From contig JAIPMN010003519.1 of NCBI GenBank assembly GCA_020650975.1, positions 1 through 27,486 of the forward strand: 27,486 nt of DNA, given 5' to 3'. Origin of the DNA: Apostichopus californicus. Lineage: Eukaryota > Echinodermata > Holothuroidea > Aspidochirotida > Stichopodidae. The position numbers and the translations under genes are program-made. The notes beneath the pieces are model-generated. The model was not told the origin of the DNA. It was given only the letters and a program-made list of their open reading frames with translations, and ran no database searches. Positions 10,498-22,800 of this stretch are shown in pieces. Numbering within the stretch: the stretch's first letter is position 1; the number at the start of each line of letters is the position of its first letter.

Positions 10498-10990
10498 TAA
10501 CTACTCTGAAGACACCCTTTGTACTGAAAGGACATCCTTTTCTGCTATGAAGACATCCTTTGAACCCTGAGGACATTCTTTCTGCCATGATCCACCCCCT
10601 TTGTACCCTGAGGACACCCTTCCTGCCATGACGACACCCTTTGTACCCCAATGACACCCTTCAAGTTCTGCCATGAAGACTTGCTTTATACCCTGAGGAC
10701 ATCTTGTCTTCCATGAAGACATCCTTTATACACTGAAGACATCCTTACTGCCATGAAAAAGTGGTAATTTATGCCCAGATGACACTCTTCAATTCATGAA
10801 GACATCCTTTATGCCCTAAAGACACTCTTTTTGGATTAAACACTCCAACAAACCTGAAGACACCCATAAAATCCCTAAACACACCAATGAGACCTTGATT
10901 ACACCTCCAAAGACCCTGAAAGCACTGACGAAAGATACCAATTTAGCCCTCATAATATCTGGCTGACACCCATAAAACCCCTTCAGACAC
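10498..10990 (-). repeat. Degenerate minisatellite (CTGAAGACACCCTT family)
   Basis: Many imperfect units of about 19-20 bp such as CTGAGGACACCCTT. They alternate with CTGCCATGAAGACATCC to give a higher-order period of about 38-40 bp. Decay increases to the right (about 10.8-11.0 kb), and the same words return at 11725-11790 after an interruption. The minus-strand frames at 10400-10722 with repeated GYKG-like words are products of the repeat and are not called genes. Confidence 0.85.
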
Positions 10991-11167
10991 ATATTCTCAG
11001 GGTCCTACAACTATGTCCACTTATGTCCTGAAATTATACAAGACACCCTTAAACTCCCTGAATACACCTGTATAAGATCCCTCGAGATGCCCATAAATAA
11101 TGTGAGGACATGAAATCCTCAAAACATTCACAGTAACAACACCAAAATACAGTAATACAGTAAGACT

Positions 11168-11668
11168 GAAGGTCCGCGAGACCGATGGTCCGCGAGAAAG
11201 ATGGTCTATGGATGGTCCATTGATAGGCGTATAACTAGACTTAGTCATTAGAGGGGCTTCAGAGGGGGTCAAAGAGATTGACAAAGGGGGCAATTTTGTT
11301 GAAAATAGGGTATCGCTATATCTAATTATTAATTTATATTGTATTCTAAAATTTCATTTGGGGCAGCAGTGTGGGGGGGGGCGAGACTTTTGAGAGCGGG
11401 GGCTTTTGCCCCCTGCAACTCCCTCTGGTTACGCCACTGGTGGAGGCCTAGTATCAATGCAAGCCGCCCAGCCCCCTTGCGCAAGTCACTGGTATCCACT
11501 TTGAAAAGATATGGCTGTAAACTTTTTATAATTACGCGCTTTATCAATGTAATATTACCGGTAGTAATATTTGTCTTACCACTATTATAGGCTAAGCCTA
11601 GTAATAGTTTCGGTCTCGAAGACCTTCGGTGTCGCTGACCTTATTTAATTTCGGTCTCGCGGACCTTC
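11168..11668. mobile_element. Insertion bounded by 18 bp exact inverted repeats
   Basis: GAAGGTCCGCGAGACCGA at 11168-11185 is an exact inverted match to 11651-11668. Further copies of the GGTCTCG/CGAGACC word occur inside both ends (for example 11187-11197, 11610-11625). The segment separates two parts of the CTGAAGACACC minisatellite, as expected for an insertion. No target duplication was identified and no transposase frame is present. Confidence 0.6.
11222..11441 (-). mobile_element. Possible nested hAT-like non-autonomous element
   Basis: The right end read on the minus strand starts CAGTGGCGTAACCAGAGGG, a form common at the ends of non-autonomous hAT elements. The left end GATAGGCGTATAACTAGA is a poor but recognisable inverted counterpart. 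G-rich interior. No matching 8 bp target duplication was found, so the call is weak. Confidence 0.35.
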
Positions 11669-11924
11669 CGTCTCGTGGCCTTTAACCATAATACCCTACA
11701 GAGTTTCATAACCCAAAAAATACACAAGCTACCCTGAAGACACCCCATAAGACCCTGAAGCCCCCCTCACAAAACTAAGAAGTCACCCATTAAATCCTTG
11801 CCTCACCCGACCATAGCATGCACATGAGGAAAAAAAGAGCTAGCTTTCCTTGTACATGATTCTTGGTGTTCATGATCCTTGCTTCTTATCCAAAGGTGCA
11901 ACAAATAAGTATTCACAAAACCAA

Positions 11925-12207
11925 CATTACAAGTTCAACCTGGTTAGCCCTTGCTTGGTTTATACCCGGAAAAAAACATGGTGATTTTCCAGGTTTTACA
12001 TGATCTAGGAAGTAACCACAGCTGTCTTCCTAATCTTAGCTCACGAAGAGCAGCTGCAGCAGGAATAAAGTCTCACAAAAAGAGCTTGAGGAGTAAGATA
12101 AGGGAGACACCTTTGGTTCCTTTGTAGATCACATGATACCCTGAAAATCGCAGTTTTTACTTCCGGGTATCAACCGATCGCGGGCAAACCAGGTTAAACT
12201 CGTAATG
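11925..12207. mobile_element. 283 bp palindromic MITE (long hairpin)
   Basis: The left arm starts CATTACAAGTTCAACCTGG; the right arm on the opposite strand starts CATTACGAGTTTAACCTGG. Similarity continues through TACCCGGAA, GATTTTC and ATGATCTA for at least 100 bases, and more weakly to about 130, so nearly all of the element is paired. No coding frame. Superfamily not assignable because no target duplication was seen. Confidence 0.75.
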
Positions 12208-15060
12208 AAAAGATGGATTTGTTAATATTTACAGTAATTATGCCAGCTGAGACAGAAAATGATGACAAACACAGACAAATCAGTACCAAATTTTAAAGTA
12301 TATTTTGAATAATTTTATAGTACAATAAAACTGCTACATATTTATATTTACACTCGAATATGTTACTTTACAGGAAACATAGTCTTGCATAGAGAGACCA
12401 TTGATACGTAAAAAATAAGTAACAGCGGAAAAGAGATTGTAAAAGCCACTCCATGGAAATCCACTCCACTCGAGTCCCAAAACATTGTGTCCTTAGCACT
12501 GATGGCGGATTTCACAACTTGGATCAGAAAACTAAAGATTCAAGATACACTTGTGTGGAAACTGTAAATCTTATTGTTTACATGTACTTGACTTCATATT
12601 TATCATAAGTTGCCTAAGCCTACAACCATCTAATACTCGGCTCCTTAAAGAAAACTTACACAAGCCAGTTTCAAAAGCACAGGATGTGCTTCTAAAATAT
12701 TGAGAAAGCATTTGAAATGACATATTTTTTTATATCCCTTTTTGAAGCATCAATTTGTTACGTGTGATATCAATACGAAACATTTTTCAAAACGAACAAA
12801 TTTAGGACGTTCAACCCACTATAGCTGTGTAACATTGTTTGAACTTACATAACACTCACTCATCCATTGTCCAAACATGTTTCTACTGTTACAATACACT
12901 ATGACAAAAATTTATAACACTTTTAAAATTTTACCAGAATTGCTATTAGAGTCGGAAAAAATCTTAAGAAAACATTTGCATCCATGAAGAGTCCCACACG
13001 TTTAAACCTCATTATTGGTATTGCACAAAGTGAGGTACGAGGTATCATTTCAAAAATATTGAAATTATATTTCACAACAGTATGTTAGCATTTTCAGTGC
13101 TCTTTGTTTCAAGCCAATTGGATGGAAGGTCAATTTGGTAAAGTACACATCATCTTTGCAGCAACATGAGACACTGAGGATAACTCATCTCTCACAAAAT
13201 GGCTGTTAAATCATAAAAATGTTATCGTCTGGTCAATTTATTTGGCAAAGTTGATCATATGCAGAAGCTATTTTCACATGTATGGCCAAAAAAAAAATTT
13301 CTTTATTCATTATATGCAGCATATCAAAGAAAAATTAAAATGAAATGATTTCTTAGGGTATTAAATTTTGCTATTTTTTTTGTGCACATGGTGTACTTTA
13401 GAAAATAGTATCAATCACTCATGAAAAATGTTAAAAAGTTTATGATAGTATTTACACTTGCAATTTAGGATAAGGTTAAACATGGGGCTCACAGTTGCAG
13501 TGGTGTGTGCAAAAGGGAGGGGGGGGGGGGTTAAACCCTCCAGTGTCAGTCACAGGAAGAATTATTCAGTCGGGAGAGGTTTTTCTACATACAGCCGGGG
13601 AAGTATCAGAGCACTACACAAAGAGGCATACACAAACTTTGCAGCCACACACAAAATATCAAGAATATTTATTGGCACAATCTTGCATTTTGAGCTAATT
13701 ATAGATATAATTTATGGTCTAAATATGCCTCAGAATGTACCATTTCATGTCTAAATCTTTAATTCTTTACTGTGAAAAACGACCCCCAGATCTCCCCCCA
13801 CCGCCCCCCCCCCCCTTCTGCATGTATGTGTCAGTTTCACCCTTCTTTATAGAACCCTTCATTCACCTATGGATCTACCATATAGGTTCAGCCCCTACAT
13901 AAATCATTCAGGAAATTAAATAAATTTCCCCTTTCTCGCTCTCTTCCATGTTTCTAATTAAACTTGTCTGTCCCATTTGTTCCACGTTCCCCTTCTTGAT
14001 CCATTTACCTCCATTTTCCGTTCAGAGAACATCCTCCTAATAATTAAATCTTCAAAGCCCTCTAACTTTCAGAAATTCACTCACACTGACTTTTCAAAGT
14101 AGAGAAGCAGTCTGTTAGCACAATTATTTTATTTCTATATTTTTTAATGTTTCTGAATTTTAGCATATATATTTACACAGACAGTTTGCTGTTCTAACGT
14201 CAGATAAAATGATTAGCCAAATCTGACATGATATTTCCCCATAAATACAACCTGAAATTTGCTAAACGTCTTGGACCAATGGTCACAAAGTATTTAATCA
14301 TGATGAAAATGAAAGAATAAAATAACAAAACAATTAAAACATCCGCAAAATGTTTAAATGTTTACAAAACTACAAAGGTTTATCAATTTTTAAAGGTTAC
14401 AAATAATTTCACACCCCTGTCACTTTGGAAGACATATAGGCATGCATATATGATATCGTTGGGCAGAAGATCTCCATATATGTCATAGTCAAAGAAGAAA
14501 AATTTGAGTTATAGTTATGTTTCTATAGTTTTCCAGTTTTCAAGAAATTCTCCTTTAAAATGATATGCTACATATCTCCCCGGTACAAGGCGTAATTTAA
14601 TATTAATCTGTTTTTATATTAGTCCTCAAATTGCCCTCAGGCTGACCTTCAACACCATTTGCCCTTGACTTCAAATATGTATGTTGCAGCTCCTCCCCCC
14701 TCCACCTTCCCCCCTCCTCCTTCCCCCAGCCCCTCCACCCTTCCTTACATTTCTCCTCACGAAGTTAATACTGCACCTCAGGATAAATGCAACACTACCT
14801 GACCCCGAGAAATATGTGGTGCTGCTGCTCCAGAAAGGCTTCTGTACCAATGTCCCTCCTTCTCTACCTCCCACACCATATCCTCCACCCCTCCTCCCCC
14901 CTTCCCCCTGCCCTTCTTTTTGTGAATTAAATTTTTAAAACACAGAGATGCAACTCATGTTGTAAATTTCAATCAAAGCTCTAAAATGAGGACGGACAAA
15001 CTTAACGAAGGTTAAAATTGTACCTGTTGTAGAGTACTTCGACTCACCCACTGATCTGCA
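12208..15060. other. Gene-poor stretch with homopolymer and pyrimidine tracts
   Basis: No supported coding exon. Contains a G run near 13517, a C run near 13802-13815, and C/T-rich blocks with CCTCC words at about 14691-14745 and 14860-14920. Open frames there are low-complexity shadows. Could be intergenic or the 3' untranslated region or intron of an unrecognised gene. Confidence 0.5.
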
Positions 15061-15076
15061 GTTTCGGTGATAGATT

Positions 15077-15380
15077 AAAAACTTCCTAACACTTCGTTTG
15101 AAACAAACAAACCGGTTACTAGCTCAAGGGAAACAAAACAAGTGAATATGATGTGAGGTGCATTGTTGTTGACATCCAATGAATTGTTCACAGTAGTCTC
15201 ACCATTTACAATCAGGACTACACCCAGGAATTCAGATATAACATCTGTAACCCAAGAGCTTACCCTTGTATTCATTCTGTGAGCTGACCTCGCAAACCTA
15301 TTACCAACATCGCTGCCCCACCGTTTCAGAGAAGGAGTCAAAGATGTAATGGTCTCAATCCACCTTTTCTAACCCATGCC
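15077..15380 (-). other. Weak candidate exon, unknown protein
   Basis: A minus-strand frame reads RWIETITSLTPSLKRWGSDV and continues through NRFARSAHRMNTR to a good donor-like GTAAGC at about 15264. Without splicing it continues to a stop at 15075-15077. The upstream acceptor (TTAG at about 15371) has a poor pyrimidine tract. The segment is amphipathic and not obviously repetitive, but I recognise no family. Confidence 0.2.
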
Positions 15381-15389
15381 ATCATTTAA

Positions 15390-16574
15390 CATTGAATAAT
15401 TGGCTCTGAACACTAAATCATAACAATGAATAAATGTTCTTCTGCCTATTTAACATTGCATTTTTATCTAATTTATTGTTAGTATGATTGACCTTAGGAT
15501 GTTTAACAAACTTTTTCCAGGCAACCATGCCCTCTGAACCCGCCCCACCCCCACCACCCACCCCAGGTATGCTCCCACCCACCAGTGTTCACAAACCTGT
15601 ACCGCCTCTCACATGAGAAATCCCAGATATAGACAAACTTTTGAAACGCAAATTGTATCGAAATTTGGCTGCATTTCTTCATTTGACAAACACTTAAATT
15701 TATTTTAATTAATTTTGACCCTATTCCATCATCCCTTACACAAACTTGGTGGTATTAAAGGTACTTATTCACATGACCTTATTTTATCATTATTCATCAG
15801 CAAAGCTACAACATAACTGTAGATGCAAAATTACAGCATTGATATATCTTTTAATTTTTAGTTTTACAAATGTGACACATGAGTCTCAGTACAAAAATGT
15901 TCCTACAATCAGCGACACTTATTTAATAATTAATTGAAACAAAGATAGCCTTGCTGTCAATATTTTTAAAACCCTTTGCCGTTTCAGCCAGCGTATAAAC
16001 TCATGTGGAAGAAGAATATTGTACATGATACATATGAAGACATATAAAAATGAAAGTTTGCAGGCAAGCCAAATATTTGGTCATCATAACTTACATTAAA
16101 ATTTGCCTCTAGGCAACAATCGTATCTTTTTACAGGTGCTGAATATGCATTAAGTTAAAGGTCACTTATTTGGCTCAATATTACAAGAATAATGCTGCCC
16201 TCTGCTTGGTTAACCTTCTTTTACTACTAACTGTACATCAGTAAAACTTTCAAGTTTTAATAATAAAATGAAACAAAAAATCCTTATACATAGGTATTTG
16301 GTCTATGCTTTCTTTCTAATTATTCAAACTCACTGTTCCTTTTAAAATTATTTAAGACAAAATGTCAGGAATTAGCGAATGTATATCTTGATGCATCTTT
16401 TACTGAAATACTTAAGAAATTCTGCCATTCCAGGTTTAAGCTGCGTCACTCTATGATAAGCATATATATATATATTAATATATATAGTTTCTGAGTTTGA
16501 TAGATCGAACATGATAACTCTATGAATATTCATGCCTCTTATATTAGCCACTCATAGTTAACTACAAGCTGACA
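15390..16574. other. 3' flank and presumed 3' UTR of the acid lipase gene
   Basis: Downstream of the lipase stop on the minus strand. No AATAAA lies close behind the stop, so the 3' UTR end is unknown. A TA-rich tract lies at 16463-16490. No other gene supported. Confidence 0.5.
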
Positions 16575-16838
16575 TCACCTCTTATTAAACCTCAGTTTAT
16601 CGTCAGCCTCTGTGAGTCCGATTTTTTCGATGATCGGTTTGTATATTTTGTCCGCTGCACTCAGACCCCAGATGAAATCTAAGTGATCGTACTCGGCGAT
16701 GAAGTTGTTCCCGACCAGGTGCTGAATCTTCGGGACCAACGCCTTGACGTCGTCAGGATCGGCCAGCCAATCCATGCCGCCCGAAAAGATGGCCGTTGGG
16801 GTGGTCATATTTTCTGGGTAGTACTGGGGAGGCACGGT
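16575..16838 (-). CDS. LIPA: Acid lipase coding exon 8 (catalytic Asp and His, stop)
   Basis: 87 codons plus TAA after acceptor CCTGTAG (16840-16839). Contains the [18 protein letters not shown] segment (Asp350) and [10 protein letters not shown] (His379). The C-terminus runs about 11 residues past the human end with a charged tail. Confidence 0.95.
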   Translation of the reverse strand, partial: TVPPQYYPENMTTPTAIFSGGMDWLADPDDVKALVPKIQHLVGNNFIAEYDHLDFIWGLSAADKIYKPIIEKIGLTEADDKLRFNKR

Positions 16839-19800
16839 CTACAGGTGATGGGTTAAAAGATTAAAAAGAGAAAGTTCTCATGGTGAAATAAAGGGTGTGA
16901 AGACTGGCACAAAAAGAAAAGTCTAATGCCGGTAATCTGACCTAGTTTCGAATGAGGTGTAACAGAAGTGTTAGACACCACCATCGATCCCAGAAAATAC
17001 ACACACAGCTTGCTACCGTCTGTAATGAGACACTAGTGTATAGTCAGTAAATACAGCTGCGATCAATACCCACAGCACAGTGTACAAACAATAAAGCGAT
17101 GGACATCTCCGGTCTAGATCAAAGATAACATGGTATCACGTTTTCATTACTGTCTGCATTTTGTAGCAACAAGAAGAAAACGTCATTTGCAAGCAACAGA
17201 AAGTTAACTTTTTCAGATGGCGGCACGCCGTTTGGGGCGAGTCTTCAATGCCTTTAATGTCATGGCAACAGGACAAGAACAGCCTCATTATATGAAGAGC
17301 CTCAAGAAACATAAAAAGACTGCTGTAATTTCAATTGTAAATGAAATTTTTCAAACCAGATTTGGGTACTCAAATTGTGTCCACTCTTTCTCGCGTACAA
17401 TCTTCTGTACGCGTACATATACGCAAAGAGTTCATCTATTACATGCACATACTCCTTCTCTTTACTAGAACATAATGAAAATCAACTACTGGTACTGTTG
17501 ACTTTGTACTCATCATCAAGAAATTGTACTTTTACTTCTAAGATTACTACAGAGCATGATTTTGTACCCCTACTCCTACGACGTCTGGTACAAAATTATG
17601 GTCTGATTTTAAGTGCAAACTTTAATGCATAATAGGGAGAGATTGCAAACTGCTTGAATGGCCAGAGAAATGAAACTTTTGCAACGATTTCATTGACAAA
17701 TTTGCCGATAGTTCAGAATGAGTAGATCTATGCCATTTATTAAAAACTCACCACATTGTAATGCGCCTTGTTTTTCTCAACGGAGCCGTAGTCGTACATC
17801 TGAAACAGGTCAGAGTTAACCATCTGTCACAGAGAGAAGAAAATTTAGATCAGTAAAGGAGTCGTTTTTCTAAATAATTATTGCGGTGTCAATAATCGAG
17901 GAAGATAATCCGTCGACAGTAAAGCCAGCCGCATGCTGCCATGACCAAACACAACCTCTACCGCAACAACCACCAAGGTTTTGATAGTCCAGAACACACA
18001 ACAAAGTTGAGCAATTGACAACTCTACACATAGAACGTTTTACTGAGAACAACTAAGGCTTGTTTAGGTCACATGCAACATAATTCCCACCACCCCCAAC
18101 CCCCGGAATGGTTACACTTATTGAAAATGGGCAACCTATGCAGTGTTGCACACTGCCGAGTGCCTGTGAGGAAGCAGCTACATGTTGACTTTCCCCCGAC
18201 TGAAGCCAATGTGGCTTAAAACTGCTCAATTTTTTGATCGGTCGTAGTCTTAAACACACCCACGCTGCCAGATTATCTATGATTTGTTAAACAAATATTC
18301 AGGTTCAGTCGAGGTAGCATTCAGTCGAGCAGCGGGCAGCCTCTATAATTTAATTAAACTGAACTACTTTGTCATAATTTGGCCATTGGCAAAAATGTGA
18401 CAGATACCAAGGAAAAATGGTATTCCGTGCTTCTCTGTGAAAATTTAAACTACATTTCATTTATTGTGATATTTCCATTTCCCTATATTCTTGTTTCAGA
18501 GATATTTTAGCATCGCAAAAATTGCGCAGCTAAATCAACAAAAAGGATATCAGTGTATGATCTCATTGATCTGTGATGTCATCATGGTACAAATACTGCA
18601 GAAAAAAATCATTGGTTTGCCTTTTGAATTTTAGACTTGATCAAACGTGCAATTTTGTTGTAAACTGTCTAATATTGTTGTCTTTCCTGAAATGAACTCC
18701 AGCTATCTGTCATGATGATGTCACTCAATCTGTTGTTGCCAGATAGATTCATGAAATTAAAGCAATATTTAGATACCATATCTCTTTCTTTATTCCTTTT
18801 ATTTTCTTTTTTAACAATACCTGACCATAGTCTCGATACAGTTTTTGACCCTGTAGGTGTAGAAATTTTGGAGCAAACTCTTTGAAACATCCTGATGGGT
18901 TAAAAGGATTGTGTATGCACACCCCTGCAATCACAGGATGGAGATAGTTAAAAACAACCATACAAAATCCAAAGCACTGAACTGTCACCCAGAGAAACCA
19001 CTGTATGGGACTTTGTGAGATTTTTTTTGGGTGAAGGTGACATTGTATTATCCGCTTGCCGAAACTCATTTTGAGAGGTTATGAGAGGATCACGAGTTAA
19101 CCATTAATCCATTTATCATTAACAGCATTAAGAGGAACTTCTCTTCATGATATTATGATAAGCAGAGAAAATTTGTTTCATAATGTATTTAACTTAGAAA
19201 GGGAATCAAAACAATATCTCGTTTTGAAGCACACGGAACCACCACGCAATCGAAATGTAATTCAAAACAAACTGAATTACAGAGATTCGCTGAATGGTCC
19301 TCGTTAAATTGATAACAAAGGAACCCCTCAAACAAAAAGGTTTCACTTTAGATGAAAGATACTTTAAACAAATAGTCCATAAATGCAGTTACTTTACAGC
19401 CTGACCTTGTTCCCTCAATTCCGATCATCGCAAAGTGACCTGCTAGCGCTAAAATAGAAGTAGTTTCCGAATGTAAGCAACTAATACCTCACCCACTCTC
19501 ACTTCCTCTTACACTACTACTGCAATGCTTTCTGATGACATTTTATCCAAAAAGTTATATTTCCTATTCAAAAATCTTCAAACTGAATAACTTATAGTTA
19601 GTACTCTGTTTATGGTGACATGAAAAGTTGTTAGTTGTGGGTAAATGTTAAAAAAAAATTCAAAAAGCATAAAACATAATTTCAAAGAAATTTTTTACCA
19701 CTTTGGCCACATTTGGTCACATTTGGTATTCATAGTATTGCGACAATGGTTCAGAAATTTCCATGGTGACGTAAACTGACCAAAGTGGTTACCATCCAAT

Positions 19801-22800
19801 TTTTGGTACTATCAAGCAATGCTTTTGCTTAACTCTTTTTACACAGTTCCTTAAGTCAACTTATCTCTGTGCTGAGCCTTTACCAAACTGAACTATGAGA
19901 CTTGACTTTCACACGAGACATGAAAACAAATCACACAAGATGCCAAAACAAACTCTCCTATCTCTTACAGCAAATTTGAAATCCCACGGATGAGAGACGC
20001 TTGATCATCCTACCCTACCATCGGAACCTTTCTGAGGGCGGGAGTGGGCCGGGGTGTGGTGTATTAAGGGTCAAGTTTATAGTACCAACCTGAGCAAAGT
20101 GCACCATATTCTGGACTGAGGTACCAGACGGCGTGTGTGCCAGGTAGACTGGAAGCCTCGTCTGTGACGGAAAAAGATAGATATGTCATTGTTGAAGAGG
20201 GTAGCATAAAAAACAGGAGATGTTCTAGTCATCAACCGATGAAAGAGAGTCAATGAAATATCATATCGATGATTTAAGGAAGATTTTATGCTTTTCATTG
20301 CGCTTCAAGAATCAAGTAATGTGAATCCAACCTTCTACATGAAGGTATGTCAAAGGATACAAAGAATGTAATTCAATCAAGCCAAACACTGAAACTGTTG
20401 ACATATAGTGACTCTGTGATGTAAAGCATTTTCTTTCCAGTTATAGGGACTTTATTAAGTACTTACTTCATTCAAATTGTTGACATCAAACCCACAGATA
20501 ATAAATAGGATACTGGAACAAAAGATTTCACTTGTAGGTGAGCAAACATCTGTGGCCAACCACTTAGTAAACCAATCACTTGGTAAGAATTCCTTGACAC
20601 CAAATAAGTCAAAGAGAAACTGAAACCAGAAAAGAAGGACACATTTTAATAATGACAACTTTGTAGTATATAGTTGTGTTAGCATAAATGCAGCAACACA
20701 GGATAGAGTTTGAACACCTACGGCAACATTGTTATCTGTTGTCTAACCAAATAAAAGGACTTAGCCTACGTCTGCGATGTTATTTTCCTCAGTTAATTTT
20801 TCACGAAACAAATAGACCGTGCTGTTAACATGACAGACCTGTATCAGTTTGTTACATGTTAGTAATAAGCACAGAAAGTAGAAAATTTGATACAAAAATA
20901 TCTGACTTTTGCTGCTTGGATGATCTATTTTAAATGAAGGTCCATTTTGTGGATCACTGGGCTGATAATCCATCCAATTGTGTTCTCCATTATAAAGACA
21001 AACAACTTCAACACAGAACCCTCCTAGCAGCAAGGATTACCTCTGTCACGTTTTGGATTTCCATCAAAGCATGTATACCGAACGTAGCTTGCCAAGGAAT
21101 AACGAAGCAATGACAGTATCTACCCGCCCCCCCCTCCATCACCATACAGGGAATAATTGATCCAGTATGGCATCTCAAAATGCACTGCAAAATTGTCAAA
21201 CTGCTTTAAAAGTCCAAAGAACGTATAGCAGTCGTTTACATACGAACCATAGTATTTTAAAAGAGACAAAATTCAGAGGTTAACATCAAAACTGCTACAC
21301 AAATTTTGAACACACCAAATTATTTCAATGCCTTTTATAACCATCAGAAGCCAGATTCTCTTGACCTATTCCAACTGGCTGCAGTGCAGTGTTGATGGGA
21401 AGAGTCTTCGGAACAGGCACTTTTTACTGGCTGTACCGGGAGCAAGACTGAATACATCAACTAAGGGCCTGCCTCATACAGTAAATTCTCTGAACACCCA
21501 TCGAAAAAGGTCGGCCTTGATATAGGCCGGTGCTCATCCAAGATCATCAAATGAATATCGATTTTCACTCTGTAGGATTCTGAACATTAAAACTAAAACC
21601 AAATTTGGCCTCCCACTTTCACAAATGATTTTGTTTAAAAAGGTGCTGGTCAATAACAGTCCTTTGTTTTGTAACAATTGGCAGATGTTTTTAATGTTAT
21701 TTCTGAACAACAACAATACTAGAACAGGTTTCTTTGACATCATCTTTAACATATTGTATGAAAAAAGAGGGAAAAATGCTAAAATGTGTCCCTTACTTGG
21801 ATTTCTGGCAAGAAGGTTGCTAAATATCGAAGAGGACTGGTCATATTACCAACAGTAGAAACTGGTGCCAAAGCGTAGAAAGTTTTCACCTGCAAGGAAG
21901 AATCAGGAATTTAAAATGAGGACATGATGAAAAAAGGGAACAAGAAACAAACCAACAAGTTAAATTTCCTTTGAAAACAAACCATCTATTCATTTAATAT
22001 AATAATTAGCTCATTCCAAAATTAAAAATCGTTTCCAAACTTTTTTAATCATATTTTTACTGTATGTTTTGAATGTTTCAATGAAGACACTGAAAAACTA
22101 TATAAATTTATGTGTTCTGGAAAATCTGTCAAAAAAGTAGACAAAGTGTAGGTAGAGTACAATACTGTGCTAAAGAACATGAGTGTATTCATATTCTGGT
22201 GCACCCTACTGTACATTTAAAAGTTGAAAATTGAATTCAAACCATCATCAAACACATAACATTTTTGGTGCTGCGCATACATACATACATACGACAATTT
22301 TACAAGGATGCTTTAAGATGATGATCCTCTTTTTATGGATAAAAATACATTTTTGACAAAGTTTTGCAAAAATCTCGGAGGCACTTTCCCACTGCACTCA
22401 GTGATCCTTGAGTAAGCAACGGCCAGGATGGCAACCTCGTTTGATCAATTACATACATTTTGAACAATGCTCTCTGTATAGTATATTTTGGTAATTTTAT
22501 CTGAAGGTTTGTAGCAACAGTAGATATACATATCACAAACTGGACTGAATCTCTTACTCAGCAAAACAACCATGTCTAAACACTCCCTTATGAGAAACCT
22601 GTTCTGTAGAAGGTAACATGTGAGGGTTCATACCCAAGTATCAACTGCAAAATAATTCTTCCTGTGTAGGGAAAAGTTAAGAGAACCTAACAGTTTGATT
22701 ATATATCAGAATCCCCTTCAGAAGTTGACTGGTTTAGCCTCTGATGAAGATCCTGCTAGAATCCAAAACACATTCGGCCCTCTGACATCATTTATCTAAA

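Noticed and set aside
10400..10722. Minus-strand frames with repeated GYKG-like words
   Set aside because: Repeat periodicity of the minisatellite explains them; two frames are open over the same bases, as expected for a tandem repeat.
14671..14938. Opposed open frames rich in Pro/Leu and Gly/Arg
   Set aside because: Low-complexity C/T-rich DNA leaves both strands open without coding signature.
19698..19790. Small inverted repeat ACCACTTTGG / CCAAAGTGGT
   Set aside because: Only 10 bases with a spacer of about 70; no flanking duplication, so not called an element.
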